Shown piece by piece: positions 33,155 to 41,583 of a DNA stretch of 64,000 bases (the first letter of the stretch is position 1; each line of letters starts with the position of its first letter). Made by a program: the position numbers and the translations under genes. The stretch is from contig JBMNRP010000009.1 in assembly GCA_050944685.1 (NCBI GenBank), positions 53,097 through 117,096 of the forward strand, read 5' to 3'. The notes under the pieces are model-generated. The model was not told where the DNA came from and did no database searches. It was given only the letters and a program-made list of their open reading frames with translations. Origin of the DNA: CADBRN01 sp050944685. GTDB taxonomy: Bacteria > Bacillota > Clostridia > Lachnospirales > Lachnospiraceae.

Positions 33155-33183
33155 TTGAAAATACAGCATATTCATCGCATAAT
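33155..33183 (+). promoter_or_regulatory. Candidate late promoter
   Basis: TTGAAA and CATAAT separated by 17 bases, immediately after the repeated half-sites and about 55 bases before the GTG start of the next gene. Confidence 0.55.
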
Positions 33184-33237
33184 ATAGTAAATAATACACT
33201 TGATGAAACAATATGCTACGGGATGGAGTGTGATAAT

Positions 33238-33465
33238 GTGAACAAGAAATCGAATCTGATGGATATAAAGGATCGTCGCCTGCTGACAATCAAAGAGGCA
33301 GCTGCCTATTGTGGAATCGGGTACACGAATGCCCGGAAGTGGTTCAGGGAGATTGGGGCGGTTCGCCGGTTTGGACGTTCCGTGCTCATCGACCGGATCG
33401 TCATCGACAGGGCACTTGACTCAGCCGCTGCCGATGTGGATCTCTTACACGGAAATCATAATTAA
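33238..33465 (+). CDS. Excisionase-family HTH protein
   Basis: A 75-residue protein with RRLLTIKEAAAYCGIGYTNARKWFREIG, a helix-turn-helix of the excisionase/HTH_17 type, followed by RRFGRSVLIDR. I start it at the GTG at 33238, after GGAG and downstream of the promoter; the ATG at 33148 overlaps the repeats and lacks a ribosome site. Position next to the packaging genes suggests a regulator or packaging DNA-binding protein rather than the true excisionase. Confidence 0.7.
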   Translation: MNKKSNLMDIKDRRLLTIKEAAAYCGIGYTNARKWFREIGAVRRFGRSVLIDRIVIDRALDSAAADVDLLHGNHN

Positions 33466-33474
33466 CATGAGAAA

Positions 33475-33510
33475 AACGGCGAATGCACGATTGTGTGTCC
33501 GCTGTTTTTT
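33475..33510 (+). terminator. Terminator after the HTH gene
   Basis: AACGGCG pairs with CGCTGTT (one G-U) and runs into six T residues. Confidence 0.65.
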
Positions 33511-33548
33511 ATATCGGAGTGCAGTAAGCCGGACAATAAATACTGCGG

Positions 33549-33571
33549 GCGGGTGGCAACACCCGCTTTTT
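33549..33571 (+). terminator. Second terminator-like hairpin
   Basis: GCGGGTG-GCAA-CACCCGC is a seven-pair stem with a GNRA-type loop, followed by TTTTTAATT. Confidence 0.75.
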
Positions 33572-33583
33572 AATTGCTTATTC

Positions 33584-33718
33584 GCTGACCGGCAGCACAC
33601 TCTTTTTATTCTCCTTCATGATATTGATAACAACTCATTTTGCCGGTCAGCAGGCCGGATGCAGTTTTTCACTGCTTCCTTTCTCACTTTCCGAAGCAGG
33701 CTCCTTTATGCATCCGGC
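33584..33718. other. Paired inverted repeats, candidate cos/packaging region
   Basis: GCTGACCGGCA (33584-33594) pairs with TGCCGGTCAGC (33641-33651), and GCCGGATGCA (33654-33663) pairs with TGCATCCGGC (33709-33718). The two long stems sit back to back in a gene-free stretch just before the HNH and terminase genes, the usual location of cos in phages that carry HNH endonucleases. Confidence 0.45.
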
Positions 33719-33752
33719 TTACTTTTAGGAGCAAACGAAAGAGGGTGGTCTG

Positions 33753-34151
33753 ATGGACGTGAAAATCGAATATGATTTGCAAGTTGAAGCACTGTCAGTG
33801 CTTATTTCGAATAATGTAAAAAGCCCAGTTAGAAAACGTGCGGCGTATTTGCTCCTGCGTACCGTATTTCCAAAACAGACAATTGTTGACATGATGCATG
33901 AGGCCGGTTGTTATTTCGTATATGATCGGAATTGTTCAGAAGTAAGGAAGTGGGCTAAGACGGTGTTAAGCAAAGGAAAATGTGAAATATGTGGAGGCGC
34001 TGAGCGCTTGGAAGCGCATCATGTCTTTGGATGGGCTGAATATCCACTTGAAAGAGTCAATCCGAACAATGGCATGTGCCTCTGTCACAAATGTCATACC
34101 AAAATGCATGAGGGCGAACATGTACATGCAATGATGGCTGCAACATTGTGA
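33753..34151 (+). CDS. HNH endonuclease of the packaging module
   Basis: A 132-residue protein. The C-terminal half is an HNH fold: CEICGGAERLEAHHVFGW (zinc Cys pair and catalytic His) and NPNNGMCLCHKCHTKMHEGEH. The N-terminal half is helical. HNH proteins beside TerS/TerL are required in many cos phages for terminase cutting and DNA packaging. GAGGGTGG precedes the ATG. Confidence 0.88.
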   Translation: MDVKIEYDLQVEALSVLISNNVKSPVRKRAAYLLLRTVFPKQTIVDMMHEAGCYFVYDRNCSEVRKWAKTVLSKGKCEICGGAERLEAHHVFGWAEYPLERVNPNNGMCLCHKCHTKMHEGEHVHAMMAATL

Positions 34152-34160
34152 GGTGAATAT

Positions 34161-34577
34161 ATGGGCAGACGAAAAAAGTTTACAGCAAAAAGCCTGTCCG
34201 AAAAATGGGAAGAGTACAAGCAGTATTGCAATTCTCAAACCGTTGTTAGGACAGAGTTTTCTCAGCGGACAGCTGAATTTGTGACACAGAAGATTCCGTC
34301 TCCGATAACATACACGATCAAGGGATTTGCCCTGTACTGTGGAATGACCGAACAGAATTTTTATTTGACTTATTCCAAAGATCCTAGACTTGAGTCGGTT
34401 ATCGCGCGTATGAAGGATGAATGCGAGCAGGATGCCCGTAGAAAATTCGAGAACGGGACACTTCCTACACAGTTATCCGGTTTGTGGATGTCAAATTACG
34501 GTTACTCTACAAATCAGAATCAGAAGGTCGACGTTAACATCCCTGTGTTTACAGGAGAGGACGATCTGAAAGAATGA
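34161..34577 (+). CDS. terS: Terminase small subunit
   Basis: A 138-residue protein with an N-terminal region containing a helix-turn-helix (YTIKGFALYCGMTEQNFYLTYS) followed by a helical oligomerisation part. This is the pattern of small terminases of the gp3/P27-like kind. It recognises the packaging site and loads the large subunit. Its stop overlaps the terL start by four bases (ATGA). Confidence 0.88.
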   Translation: MGRRKKFTAKSLSEKWEEYKQYCNSQTVVRTEFSQRTAEFVTQKIPSPITYTIKGFALYCGMTEQNFYLTYSKDPRLESVIARMKDECEQDARRKFENGTLPTQLSGLWMSNYGYSTNQNQKVDVNIPVFTGEDDLKE

Positions 34578-35881
34578 CAAGGATTTATCTGCCTGATGTA
34601 GTTGGGGGCGGTTATCGGTCATTCTGGCGCTTCAGGGGGCGTTACAGAATTTGCAAAGGCTCTCGCGCATCGAAAAAATCCAAGACAGCGGCACTCTGGT
34701 ATATCTACAACATGATGAAATATCCGGGATCCAATCTGCTTGTGATCCGGAAGACGTACCGCACACTGAAGGATTCCTGCTTTACGGAGCTGAAATGGGC
34801 AATCCATAGGCTGCAGGTTGATAGTCTTTGGTCTGTAAAGGAATCGCCGCTTGAGATGACCTATCTCCCGACCGGACAGCAAATTTATTTCCGGGGGCTT
34901 GACGATCCAGTCAAGATCACATCTATCACGACGGAAGTCGGCTCGTTGTGCTGGGTCTGGATCGAGGAGGCATATGAGCTGACGAAGGAATCGGATTTTG
35001 ATACCGTTGATGAGTCGATCCGAGGTGAACTTCCGGACGGACTGTTCAAACAGGTGACACTCACGTTTAACCCGTGGTCGGACCGGTGCTGGATTAAGCA
35101 TCGGTTTTTTGATGAAATCGTCGGAACTGATGATTCAGGCAGACCTATTTACCGCGAGCGAAAGGATCCGGTTTCGGCAGACGGAAGTATTCTCGCTATG
35201 ACTACGGATTACCGGTGCAACGAGTGGCTGGATGATTCTGACCGCAAGCTGTTCGAGGACATGAAGCGGCGTAACCCGAGGCGATACCAGGTTGCCGGCC
35301 TTGGCAACTGGGGAATCGTAGAGGGACTGATCTATGAGCATTGGCGTGAGTGGGCCTTCACAATTAAGGATCTGCCGGCGGGATATGTTACTGTCTGCGG
35401 GCTGGACTTCGGTTATACGAATGATCCGACAGCTGCCGTGATCGCCTTCTACTGCAAGGCGACGCGGCAGCTTTTCGTATGGGATGAATTGTACAAGAAG
35501 GGTCTGACAAACCGGATGATCTACGAGGAATTAACCCGCATGGGGTACGGAGATCTGAGATTCACGGCTGATTCTGCTGAGCCGAAATCGATCGCGGAGT
35601 TGCGCGAGTATGGTATGAGGATCTATCCGGCGCAGAAAGGCAAGGACAGCATCCTGAACGGAATCCAGTTTGTGCAGGATCTGGAGATCATTGTGCATCC
35701 CCGATGCGTGAACTATCTCACGGAGCTGTCCCTGTACACCTGGGAAACTGACAGTACCGGAACAATGACAAACAAGCCGGTCGACGACAATAACCACCTG
35801 ATGGATGCAACGCGATATGCGCTGTCTCCTTATATGCCGCATGGCGGATTCCGGTATCATCCGGTTACAGGAGGAATATAA
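34574..35881 (+). CDS. terL: Terminase large subunit, PBSX family
   Basis: A 435-residue packaging motor. The ATPase has a deviant Walker A (GSRASKKSKTAA near residue 29) and a Walker B (CWVWIEEAYE). The C-terminal RNase H-like nuclease begins VCGLDFGYTNDPTAA, where the aspartates bind metal. It translocates DNA into the prohead and cuts concatemers. It overlaps terS by four bases; the portal ATG follows its stop directly. Confidence 0.94.
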   Translation: MTRIYLPDVVGGGYRSFWRFRGRYRICKGSRASKKSKTAALWYIYNMMKYPGSNLLVIRKTYRTLKDSCFTELKWAIHRLQVDSLWSVKESPLEMTYLPTGQQIYFRGLDDPVKITSITTEVGSLCWVWIEEAYELTKESDFDTVDESIRGELPDGLFKQVTLTFNPWSDRCWIKHRFFDEIVGTDDSGRPIYRERKDPVSADGSILAMTTDYRCNEWLDDSDRKLFEDMKRRNPRRYQVAGLGNWGIVEGLIYEHWREWAFTIKDLPAGYVTVCGLDFGYTNDPTAAVIAFYCKATRQLFVWDELYKKGLTNRMIYEELTRMGYGDLRFTADSAEPKSIAELREYGMRIYPAQKGKDSILNGIQFVQDLEIIVHPRCVNYLTELSLYTWETDSTGTMTNKPVDDNNHLMDATRYALSPYMPHGGFRYHPVTGGI

Positions 35882-35882
35882 A

Positions 35883-37346
35883 ATGCATTTTAAAATACCA
35901 TCTGACACAGTGATGACGCCGGAGATCCTGGCGAAGTATATCGGCAAACACAAAAAAATCGTTGCTGCCCGTAATCAGAAACTGCAGGATGCGTATGAAA
36001 ACCGGTACGAAATTTACAAAGCACCGAAAAAAGCGGATTGGAAACCAGACAACAGGGTCAGCACAAATTTTGCGAAGTACATCACGGACACGTTCAACGG
36101 CTTTTTCTGTGGCATTCCGATCAAAACAGAAAGCGATGACGACAGCGTGAATTCGTACATTCAGATGCTGTGTGCCTATAACAACGAAGACAGTGAGAAT
36201 GCGGAGTTAGCGAAGATCAGCAGCATCCACGGATCTGCGCATGAAATATATTATCTTGATGAATTTGGCGAGGAATGTATGACACACCTGTCTCCGATGG
36301 AGTCGTTTTTTCTTGTAGACGATACGATTCTTCATCGACCGCTGTATTTCATCCGGTATTACCTGGACGCGAACAATGTGGAGCGCGGATCCTATTCCGA
36401 CAGTCGTATCGTCCGGCATTTCAGGAATAACGGATCGTATGTGTGGGAGGACGAGGAAAAGCGCCACGGTTTCGACGGGGTCCCGGCGACGGAATTTAAG
36501 GAAAACGAAGAACAAATCGGTATATTTGAATCCGAGCTTCCGGCAATCAATGCGCATAACAAGGCGCTTAGTGAAAAGGCAGATGATGTCGATTACTTCG
36601 CTGACGCATATCTGAAGATCCTTGGTCCGCGAGTAGAGGACAACGATCTCGCGCATATCCGGCGAAACCGCATAATAAATTTCGACGGTGATATGTCTGG
36701 AGCACTTCCGGATGTCGATTTTCTGCAGAAACCGAACGCGGACAGCACACAGGAGCATTTGATTGATCGCCTTGAAACGCTGATCTTCCAGATGTCAATG
36801 GTTCCGAATATCAACGCGGAATCGTTTGGCAATTCTTCTGGCATTGCCTTGCGCTACAAAATGGCGTCTATGAAAAATCTGTTTCGCACAAAGGAACGAA
36901 AATTTGTTTCCGGGCTGAACAATCGCTACAAACTGCTGTTCAGCAATTCGGTAGCCTTGTCATCCGGAATCCATGTGGATGACTGGACGAAGATTAAGTA
37001 TCAGTTCACACCGAACTATCCTGCGAATGTGAGCGATGAGGCTGACACGGCGGCGAAGCTAGAGGGCATCGTCAGCAAAGAGACGCAGCTGTCTACGCTG
37101 TCGATCGTGGACGATCCGAAACAGGAGATCCAGAAGATGCGGGACGAGGAGACGGAGAGCATGGCAAGCGCAGCCGAAACGATGCGCTCCGACGATGAGG
37201 ATAATGTTTATAAAATATCCTCCATTCTCGAGAAGAGAAGCAAGGGTCAGCTGACCTATAACAATGCCGTGCGTATGCTGACGAGGCTTGGTCTGGATGA
37301 GGATGCTGCGAAGCAGATGCTGGATGACAAGGATGTGACCGCATGA
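35883..37346 (+). CDS. Portal protein, SPP1 Gp6 type
   Basis: A 487-residue portal subunit. The early motif NRVSTNFAKYITDTFNGFFCGIP and the stretch SGIALRYKMASMKN in the C-terminal third are typical of Phage_prot_Gp6 portals. Twelve copies form the ring at the capsid vertex through which DNA passes. GGAGGAATATAA precedes the ATG at 35883. It overlaps the MuF gene by four bases. Confidence 0.92.
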   Translation: MHFKIPSDTVMTPEILAKYIGKHKKIVAARNQKLQDAYENRYEIYKAPKKADWKPDNRVSTNFAKYITDTFNGFFCGIPIKTESDDDSVNSYIQMLCAYNNEDSENAELAKISSIHGSAHEIYYLDEFGEECMTHLSPMESFFLVDDTILHRPLYFIRYYLDANNVERGSYSDSRIVRHFRNNGSYVWEDEEKRHGFDGVPATEFKENEEQIGIFESELPAINAHNKALSEKADDVDYFADAYLKILGPRVEDNDLAHIRRNRIINFDGDMSGALPDVDFLQKPNADSTQEHLIDRLETLIFQMSMVPNINAESFGNSSGIALRYKMASMKNLFRTKERKFVSGLNNRYKLLFSNSVALSSGIHVDDWTKIKYQFTPNYPANVSDEADTAAKLEGIVSKETQLSTLSIVDDPKQEIQKMRDEETESMASAAETMRSDDEDNVYKISSILEKRSKGQLTYNNAVRMLTRLGLDEDAAKQMLDDKDVTA

Positions 37347-38986
37347 GAAATCGCTCCATGAACAGCCACGATTACTGGCTGGCACGAGAACAGAATAACC
37401 TGAAGCACTACGAGGCGCAGGAGAAGGGCTACAGCAAGAAGGTTGAGGCGATCTACCAGTCGATGATAGACGAGTGCACCAGGGACATTGAGGGTTTCTA
37501 CGCACGGTACGCGAAGAAGGAAGGAATAACACTTGCCGAAGCGAAGAAGCGCGCCGCGAATCTCGATATTAAGGCGTATGAGCGCAAAGCAAAGAAGTAT
37601 GTGAGGGAGAAAAACTTCTCCGATCAGGCCAACGAAGAGATGCGCCTATACAACATGACCATGAAGGTCAACCGGCTGGAGCTGCTGAAGTCGGAGCTGT
37701 CGCTTGAAATGACAGCCGGAGCAGATGAAATCGACAAATACTACCAGCAGATCTTTTTTGATCGAGCGATCGAGGAGTATAAACGTCAGGCCGGCATCCT
37801 CGGACTTACGGTGCCGGATGATGAGGTACTGGAGAAGATGGCTGACAACATCGTGCACGGGTCCTTCCAGAATCCGACGATCGATGGCAGCTACACGACA
37901 TTCTCGGAGCGCATCTGGGTTAACCAGGACTCACTCAGGGCTGCAGTGTATACGGAGCTGACACGTGGAATCATTAAAGGTCTGAATCCTCTGGAGCTGG
38001 CAAAGTCGCTGGACAAGAAGATGCAGGCTGGCAGATACAACGCCGAACGCCTCATGCGGACGGAGCTGGCGCGGGTACAGACCGGAGCACAGCAGCAGGC
38101 GATTTCCGAAGCGGGATATGACGAGTACATGTTTATTGCAACTGAATCCGGTCATACCTGCAGCATATGTCGCGCGCTGGACGGCAAAGTGTTCAAGCTG
38201 AAGAAGATGCAGATCGGGACAAACGCGCCGCCTCTTCATCCGCACTGTCGCTGTAGCTGCGCCGCCGCGATGTCCGATGAAGAGTTCAAAGAATTGACCG
38301 GCGTGGATCCTGTTCATATGGATCTGAAAGCAATCAATGCGGAGGCTGTGGCGAAGTACAAAGCCGAGAGTAATTCACTAGGCCATGAACGCGGGATTAC
38401 ACATAAGCGAATTGAAAAGAAAGATGCTTGGAGAATTGACAGGAAGTATATTCAATCTAATCAGTACAAACGTAAATTTAATGGCATTACTGGAATAAAA
38501 TCTGTTGATGACGCTTTACACAAGTATTCAAAGGCCGCGCTGATTCATCGAGACGGCACTGACAAGGAAGATTTATTTATTATTTCGGCGAATTCAGGTG
38601 ATTTGCTCGGAAAAAACACCACAAGTAACGAATCAAAAGGTGTCGCCCCAAACAAGAGCGTAGTACAAGCAGTAAGCAATAACGTAGGTGATACAATCGG
38701 ATTGCATTCGCACTTTGATGACACACCGCCTACTGGATCTGACTTTGAAGCTGCATTCAAGAGGAGATATAAATTTGGAGTTGTAGCGAATGCTAACGGT
38801 GATGTTTATACGTATGGATGTGGCGACAAATATGTATCCCAGCGAGTGATTGATGCTACAATCGAAAAGTATAAGAAACTCCTTGATAAAGAAGGAAAAC
38901 CGATATATAGTAGCTATAAAGAGGCACATTTGGCAGCGCTTAACAGCTTAAAGGAAGAATGGGGTATTTGGTATGAAGCCAGGTGA
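37343..38986 (+). CDS. MuF/SPP1 gp7 minor head protein with toxin-like C-terminus
   Basis: A 547-residue fusion. Residues 1-330 are a normal SPP1 gp7/MuF minor head protein, ending in the conserved zinc-like segment ESGHTCSICRALDGKVF...PPLHPHCRCSC. Residues about 350-547 are an AT-rich addition. The part VGDTIGLHSHFDDTPPTGSDF has the H-x-H...(S/T)-x-x-D pattern of JAB/MPN metalloproteins, followed by KFGVVANANGDVYTYG. MuF proteins with variable toxin C-termini are a described family of phage polymorphic toxins. The toxic activity here is inferred, not shown. Confidence 0.85.
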   Translation: MRNRSMNSHDYWLAREQNNLKHYEAQEKGYSKKVEAIYQSMIDECTRDIEGFYARYAKKEGITLAEAKKRAANLDIKAYERKAKKYVREKNFSDQANEEMRLYNMTMKVNRLELLKSELSLEMTAGADEIDKYYQQIFFDRAIEEYKRQAGILGLTVPDDEVLEKMADNIVHGSFQNPTIDGSYTTFSERIWVNQDSLRAAVYTELTRGIIKGLNPLELAKSLDKKMQAGRYNAERLMRTELARVQTGAQQQAISEAGYDEYMFIATESGHTCSICRALDGKVFKLKKMQIGTNAPPLHPHCRCSCAAAMSDEEFKELTGVDPVHMDLKAINAEAVAKYKAESNSLGHERGITHKRIEKKDAWRIDRKYIQSNQYKRKFNGITGIKSVDDALHKYSKAALIHRDGTDKEDLFIISANSGDLLGKNTTSNESKGVAPNKSVVQAVSNNVGDTIGLHSHFDDTPPTGSDFEAAFKRRYKFGVVANANGDVYTYGCGDKYVSQRVIDATIEKYKKLLDKEGKPIYSSYKEAHLAALNSLKEEWGIWYEAR

Positions 38987-39110
38987 TAAATATTATGATG
39001 GACCTGTTGCTGATACGGGCAAGTCAATTGATGAATTAGATAAAGAGATTGAAGAAGAAACTGAGAGAATAAAAGATGTTAAATGGACACCAGAAATGTT
39101 AAAAGAATAA
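38973..39110 (+). CDS. 45-residue acidic partner of the MuF C-terminus
   Basis: A 45-residue protein, very acidic in the middle (IDELDKEIEEETERIKDVKW), starting inside the end of the MuF gene, so translation is coupled. It has the same AT-rich composition as the MuF tail, which suggests that both came together as one cassette. An immunity or chaperone role for the toxin-like domain is possible but unproven. It is followed by two hairpins. Confidence 0.6.
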   Translation: MKPGDKYYDGPVADTGKSIDELDKEIEEETERIKDVKWTPEMLKE

Positions 39111-39115
39111 AAAAA

Positions 39116-39163
39116 CACGGATGCATTGCACCGTGCTTTTTTCATGCCCTGCTTCGGCAGGGC
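39116..39163 (+). terminator. Tandem hairpins after the MuF cassette
   Basis: CACGG/CCGTG followed by TTTTTT is a weak terminator. GCCCTGC-TTCG-GCAGGGC (39146-39163) follows as a stable tetraloop hairpin. They may limit read-through from packaging into head genes or set transcript ratios. Confidence 0.65.
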
Positions 39164-39188
39164 TTTCTTATGCCCGGAAGGAGATAAC

Positions 39189-39380
39189 ATGAAAACAAAA
39201 ACATTAGAAGAACAGGTCAAAGTGGCTGGTCAGTCACTGATTGATAATGCTACAAAGATCGCTGAATGCTATAAGTTTCAAACGGATCTGGATATCCACA
39301 TTCGTTTTCCTAATGATGACATTAGCCCGATGATCGAAGTCAACAAGGAATTTATTCCGGAAGGCGTGGTCAATGATTGA
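39189..39380 (+). CDS. Hypothetical phage head-region protein
   Basis: A 63-residue protein (VKVAGQSLIDNATKIAECYKFQTDLDIHIRFPNDD...) with GGAAGGAGATAAC before its ATG. It overlaps the prp gene by eight bases. No family recognised. Confidence 0.65.
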   Translation: MKTKTLEEQVKVAGQSLIDNATKIAECYKFQTDLDIHIRFPNDDISPMIEVNKEFIPEGVVND

Positions 39381-39663
39381 GGTAGAAGTTTCAGATGACA
39401 GAATCACCGTTACCGGACACAGCGGATACGCTCCGCCTGGACAGGATATTGTCTGCAGCGCAGTATCCGTACTGATACAGACACTGATATTCACAATTGA
39501 ACAGAAGGAACCAGGAGCAATTGATTGTCGATTGCTTCCGGGAGACACGGAAGTGTTAATTACGTATCCCTCAGAGCTTACGAAAACTCTGATCGATGCG
39601 TTTTTTATTGGCGTGAATGCGGTTGCGGACGCGTACCCGGAGAACGTCAAAATCATCCGCTGA
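39373..39663 (+). CDS. prp: Prp-type cysteine protease
   Basis: A 96-residue protease homologous to Prp (YsxB), which removes the N-terminal extension of ribosomal protein L27 in Firmicutes. Catalytic His and Cys are in VTGHSGYAPPGQDIVCSAVSVL. Phage copies process capsid and scaffold proteins that share the L27 motif. Three proteins downstream carry that NLQLFA motif, so this is very likely the phage maturation protease. Confidence 0.92.
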   Translation: MIEVEVSDDRITVTGHSGYAPPGQDIVCSAVSVLIQTLIFTIEQKEPGAIDCRLLPGDTEVLITYPSELTKTLIDAFFIGVNAVADAYPENVKIIR

Positions 39664-39675
39664 TATGGCGGCGTC

Positions 39676-39785
39676 CAGGCGTGGAGGACGTTAAAAGCTA
39701 CGGATAACAGAGCAGGCGTGGATCTCTCAAAAAGCTACGGAAACAGGCAGGCATGAGACCTATAAAACCTTATGGATGGAGGAAA
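39676..39785 (+). repeat. Triplicated leader before the scaffold gene
   Basis: Three imperfect direct repeats start at 39676, 39713 and 39748 (spacing 37 and 35), each of the form CAGGCRTGRA followed by about ten bases and AAARCYWYGGA. The last contains the scaffold ribosome site (TGGAGG). No gene lies here; the repeats may tune translation or RNA stability of the head operon. Confidence 0.6.
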
Positions 39786-39791
39786 ACGAAC

Positions 39792-40427
39792 ATGAAATAT
39801 CAGACACTCACGAATCTACTTATGAATCTGCAGCTGTTTGCGGAAGGCGAGACCGATACGGCTCCGGATGGGGCGGACGGCGGAGCTGATCAGACTCCTG
39901 ATGACGGAAATGCCGGAGAGGGCGGCGAGCAGGATCCGCACAAAGTTGCGAAGTATTCGGACGAGGATCTCGACCGGATCATAAGCAAGAAGATCGCCAA
40001 TCTGCAGGCAAAACAGCAGAAAGCACTGAGCGAGGCGCAGAAGCTCGCACAGTCCAATGCGAACAAGAGCGCAGACGAGAAGATCGCAGCACTTGAATCC
40101 CGCATCGAGGGCTACGAAAAACAGCAGGCACACGCTGAGATGATGGGACAGGCCCGCAAGATCATCCAGGGGAAGGGCTACAGCTTTTCCGATGGTCTTA
40201 TCAGCGATCTGGTCACGGATGATGCGGAGCAGACGCAGTCTAACATCGATGAGTTTGTGAAGCTGTTCGAGGCAGAGGTTCAGAAGCAGGTCAAGGCGGC
40301 ACTTGCGGGGCAGACACCGAAGACTGGAGATAAGGCTCCGTCGATGACGAAGGAGCAGATCCTTGCAGTCAAGAACCCGATTGAGCGCCAGAAGCTGATT
40401 CGTGAGAATCTGGAGCTTTTTAAATGA
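39792..40427 (+). CDS. Scaffold protein (DUF4355) with Prp site
   Basis: A 211-residue protein. The N-terminus ends in LLMNLQLFAEGE, the Prp cleavage motif. A Gly/Asp-rich linker (residues 32-65) follows, then a long coiled-coil (DRIISKKIANLQAKQQKALSEAQKL), the usual DUF4355 scaffold layout. It directs capsid assembly and is removed or cleaved. TGGAGGAAAACGAAC precedes the ATG at 39792. Confidence 0.88.
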   Translation: MKYQTLTNLLMNLQLFAEGETDTAPDGADGGADQTPDDGNAGEGGEQDPHKVAKYSDEDLDRIISKKIANLQAKQQKALSEAQKLAQSNANKSADEKIAALESRIEGYEKQQAHAEMMGQARKIIQGKGYSFSDGLISDLVTDDAEQTQSNIDEFVKLFEAEVQKQVKAALAGQTPKTGDKAPSMTKEQILAVKNPIERQKLIRENLELFK

Positions 40428-40446
40428 TTTTTTGGAGGGAATTAAC

Positions 40447-41340
40447 ATGAAAAACCTTATTAATCTTCAGCTTTTCGCTGTGCCGGAGAATGAGACCGTT
40501 ACAACGGATGTAGAGCCGGCAGTATCCATTGACTTTGCAAATAGACTGCGTACTAACATCCAGAGCCTGCAGACCGTGCTTGGAGTCACTAACATGATCC
40601 CGATGTCTGCGGGATCCGTGATCAAACTGTACAAACTTGCGGTTACCAACTCTCCGGCGCAGGTCGCAGAGGGCGAAGATATCGCGCTGACCAAAGTGCA
40701 GCGTGTGAAAGCCGGCGAGATTGAGCTGACGCTCAACAAATATCGCAGACAGACTACTGCTGAGGCGATCCAGAAAACCGGTCAGCAGATCGCTGTCAAC
40801 GAGACCGACAACAAACTGATCTCTGTAGTACGTGGCGACATCAAGAAGGCGTTCTATGATGCGCTTGCTCAGGGCACTGGCACGGCAGAAGGCGCGACTC
40901 TGCAGGCCGGCCTTGCAAAGGGCTGGGGCGCTGTGAAGAAATTCTTCACGGATTATGACGCGACGCCTATCTTCTTCGTGTCCACGGAGGATGTGGCTGA
41001 ATATCTGGCTACTGCACAGATTACGCTGCAGACTGCGTTCGGCTTCGACTATGTCGAGAACTTCCTCGGACTTGGCACGGCGATCGTTTCTCCGGACATT
41101 GCGGCAGGCACGGCATATGCCACTGCGAAAGAGAACCTTAACGGTGCGTACATCCCGGCAAATGGCGGTGATGTGGCGAACGCATTCAGCCTGACTTCCG
41201 ATGAGACCGGTCTTGTCGGCATTACGCATCAGCCGAACACCAATAATGCATCCGTTGATACGCTCATCCTTTCCGGTGTTAAGTTCTTCCCGGAGATGAC
41301 GGACGGCGTTATCAAGATCAACACAGCGAAGACGGCTTGA
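40447..41340 (+). CDS. Major capsid protein with Prp site
   Basis: A 297-residue HK97-fold type capsid protein located directly after the scaffold gene. The N-terminus is MKNLINLQLFAVPE, again the Prp motif, so mature capsid should start near residue 12. The sequence FANRLRTNIQSLQTVLGVTNMIPMSAGSVIKLYKL and later AFSLTSDETGLVGITHQP are typical of this capsid type. GGAGGGAATTAAC precedes the ATG. Confidence 0.9.
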   Translation: MKNLINLQLFAVPENETVTTDVEPAVSIDFANRLRTNIQSLQTVLGVTNMIPMSAGSVIKLYKLAVTNSPAQVAEGEDIALTKVQRVKAGEIELTLNKYRRQTTAEAIQKTGQQIAVNETDNKLISVVRGDIKKAFYDALAQGTGTAEGATLQAGLAKGWGAVKKFFTDYDATPIFFVSTEDVAEYLATAQITLQTAFGFDYVENFLGLGTAIVSPDIAAGTAYATAKENLNGAYIPANGGDVANAFSLTSDETGLVGITHQPNTNNASVDTLILSGVKFFPEMTDGVIKINTAKTA

Positions 41341-41373
41341 TCGAGACTGGCCGCATAGAAGGGAGGCGGGAAA

Positions 41374-41583
41374 ATGTACAAAGCGTTAGAGCGTTTTATG
41401 GACGGCGCGGATCCGGAGCATCACGTCTATGCGGCCGGTGAAGTATATCCCCGGGACGGATATAAGCCGACAGAAAAACGGATCGCAGAGCTGTCCGGAA
41501 CTGACAATGCTTTCGGCCGTCCGATTATCAGTGGCGGGACGAAGGCAAAGAGGCAGACTCGCGCCAGAAAGGTGACGGAATGA
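41374..41583 (+). CDS. Small head-region protein
   Basis: A 69-residue basic-tailed protein (ALERFMDGADPEHHVYAAGEVYPRDGYKPTEKRIAELSG...) of a type often found after the capsid gene in Firmicutes siphophages. It overlaps the connector gene by four bases. The role is unknown, possibly in head completion. Confidence 0.75.
   Translation: MYKALERFMDGADPEHHVYAAGEVYPRDGYKPTEKRIAELSGTDNAFGRPIISGGTKAKRQTRARKVTE

Noticed and set aside
33148..33237. Upstream ATG start for the excisionase-like gene
   Set aside because: It overlaps the regulatory half-sites and promoter and has no ribosome site; the GTG at 33238 fits better.
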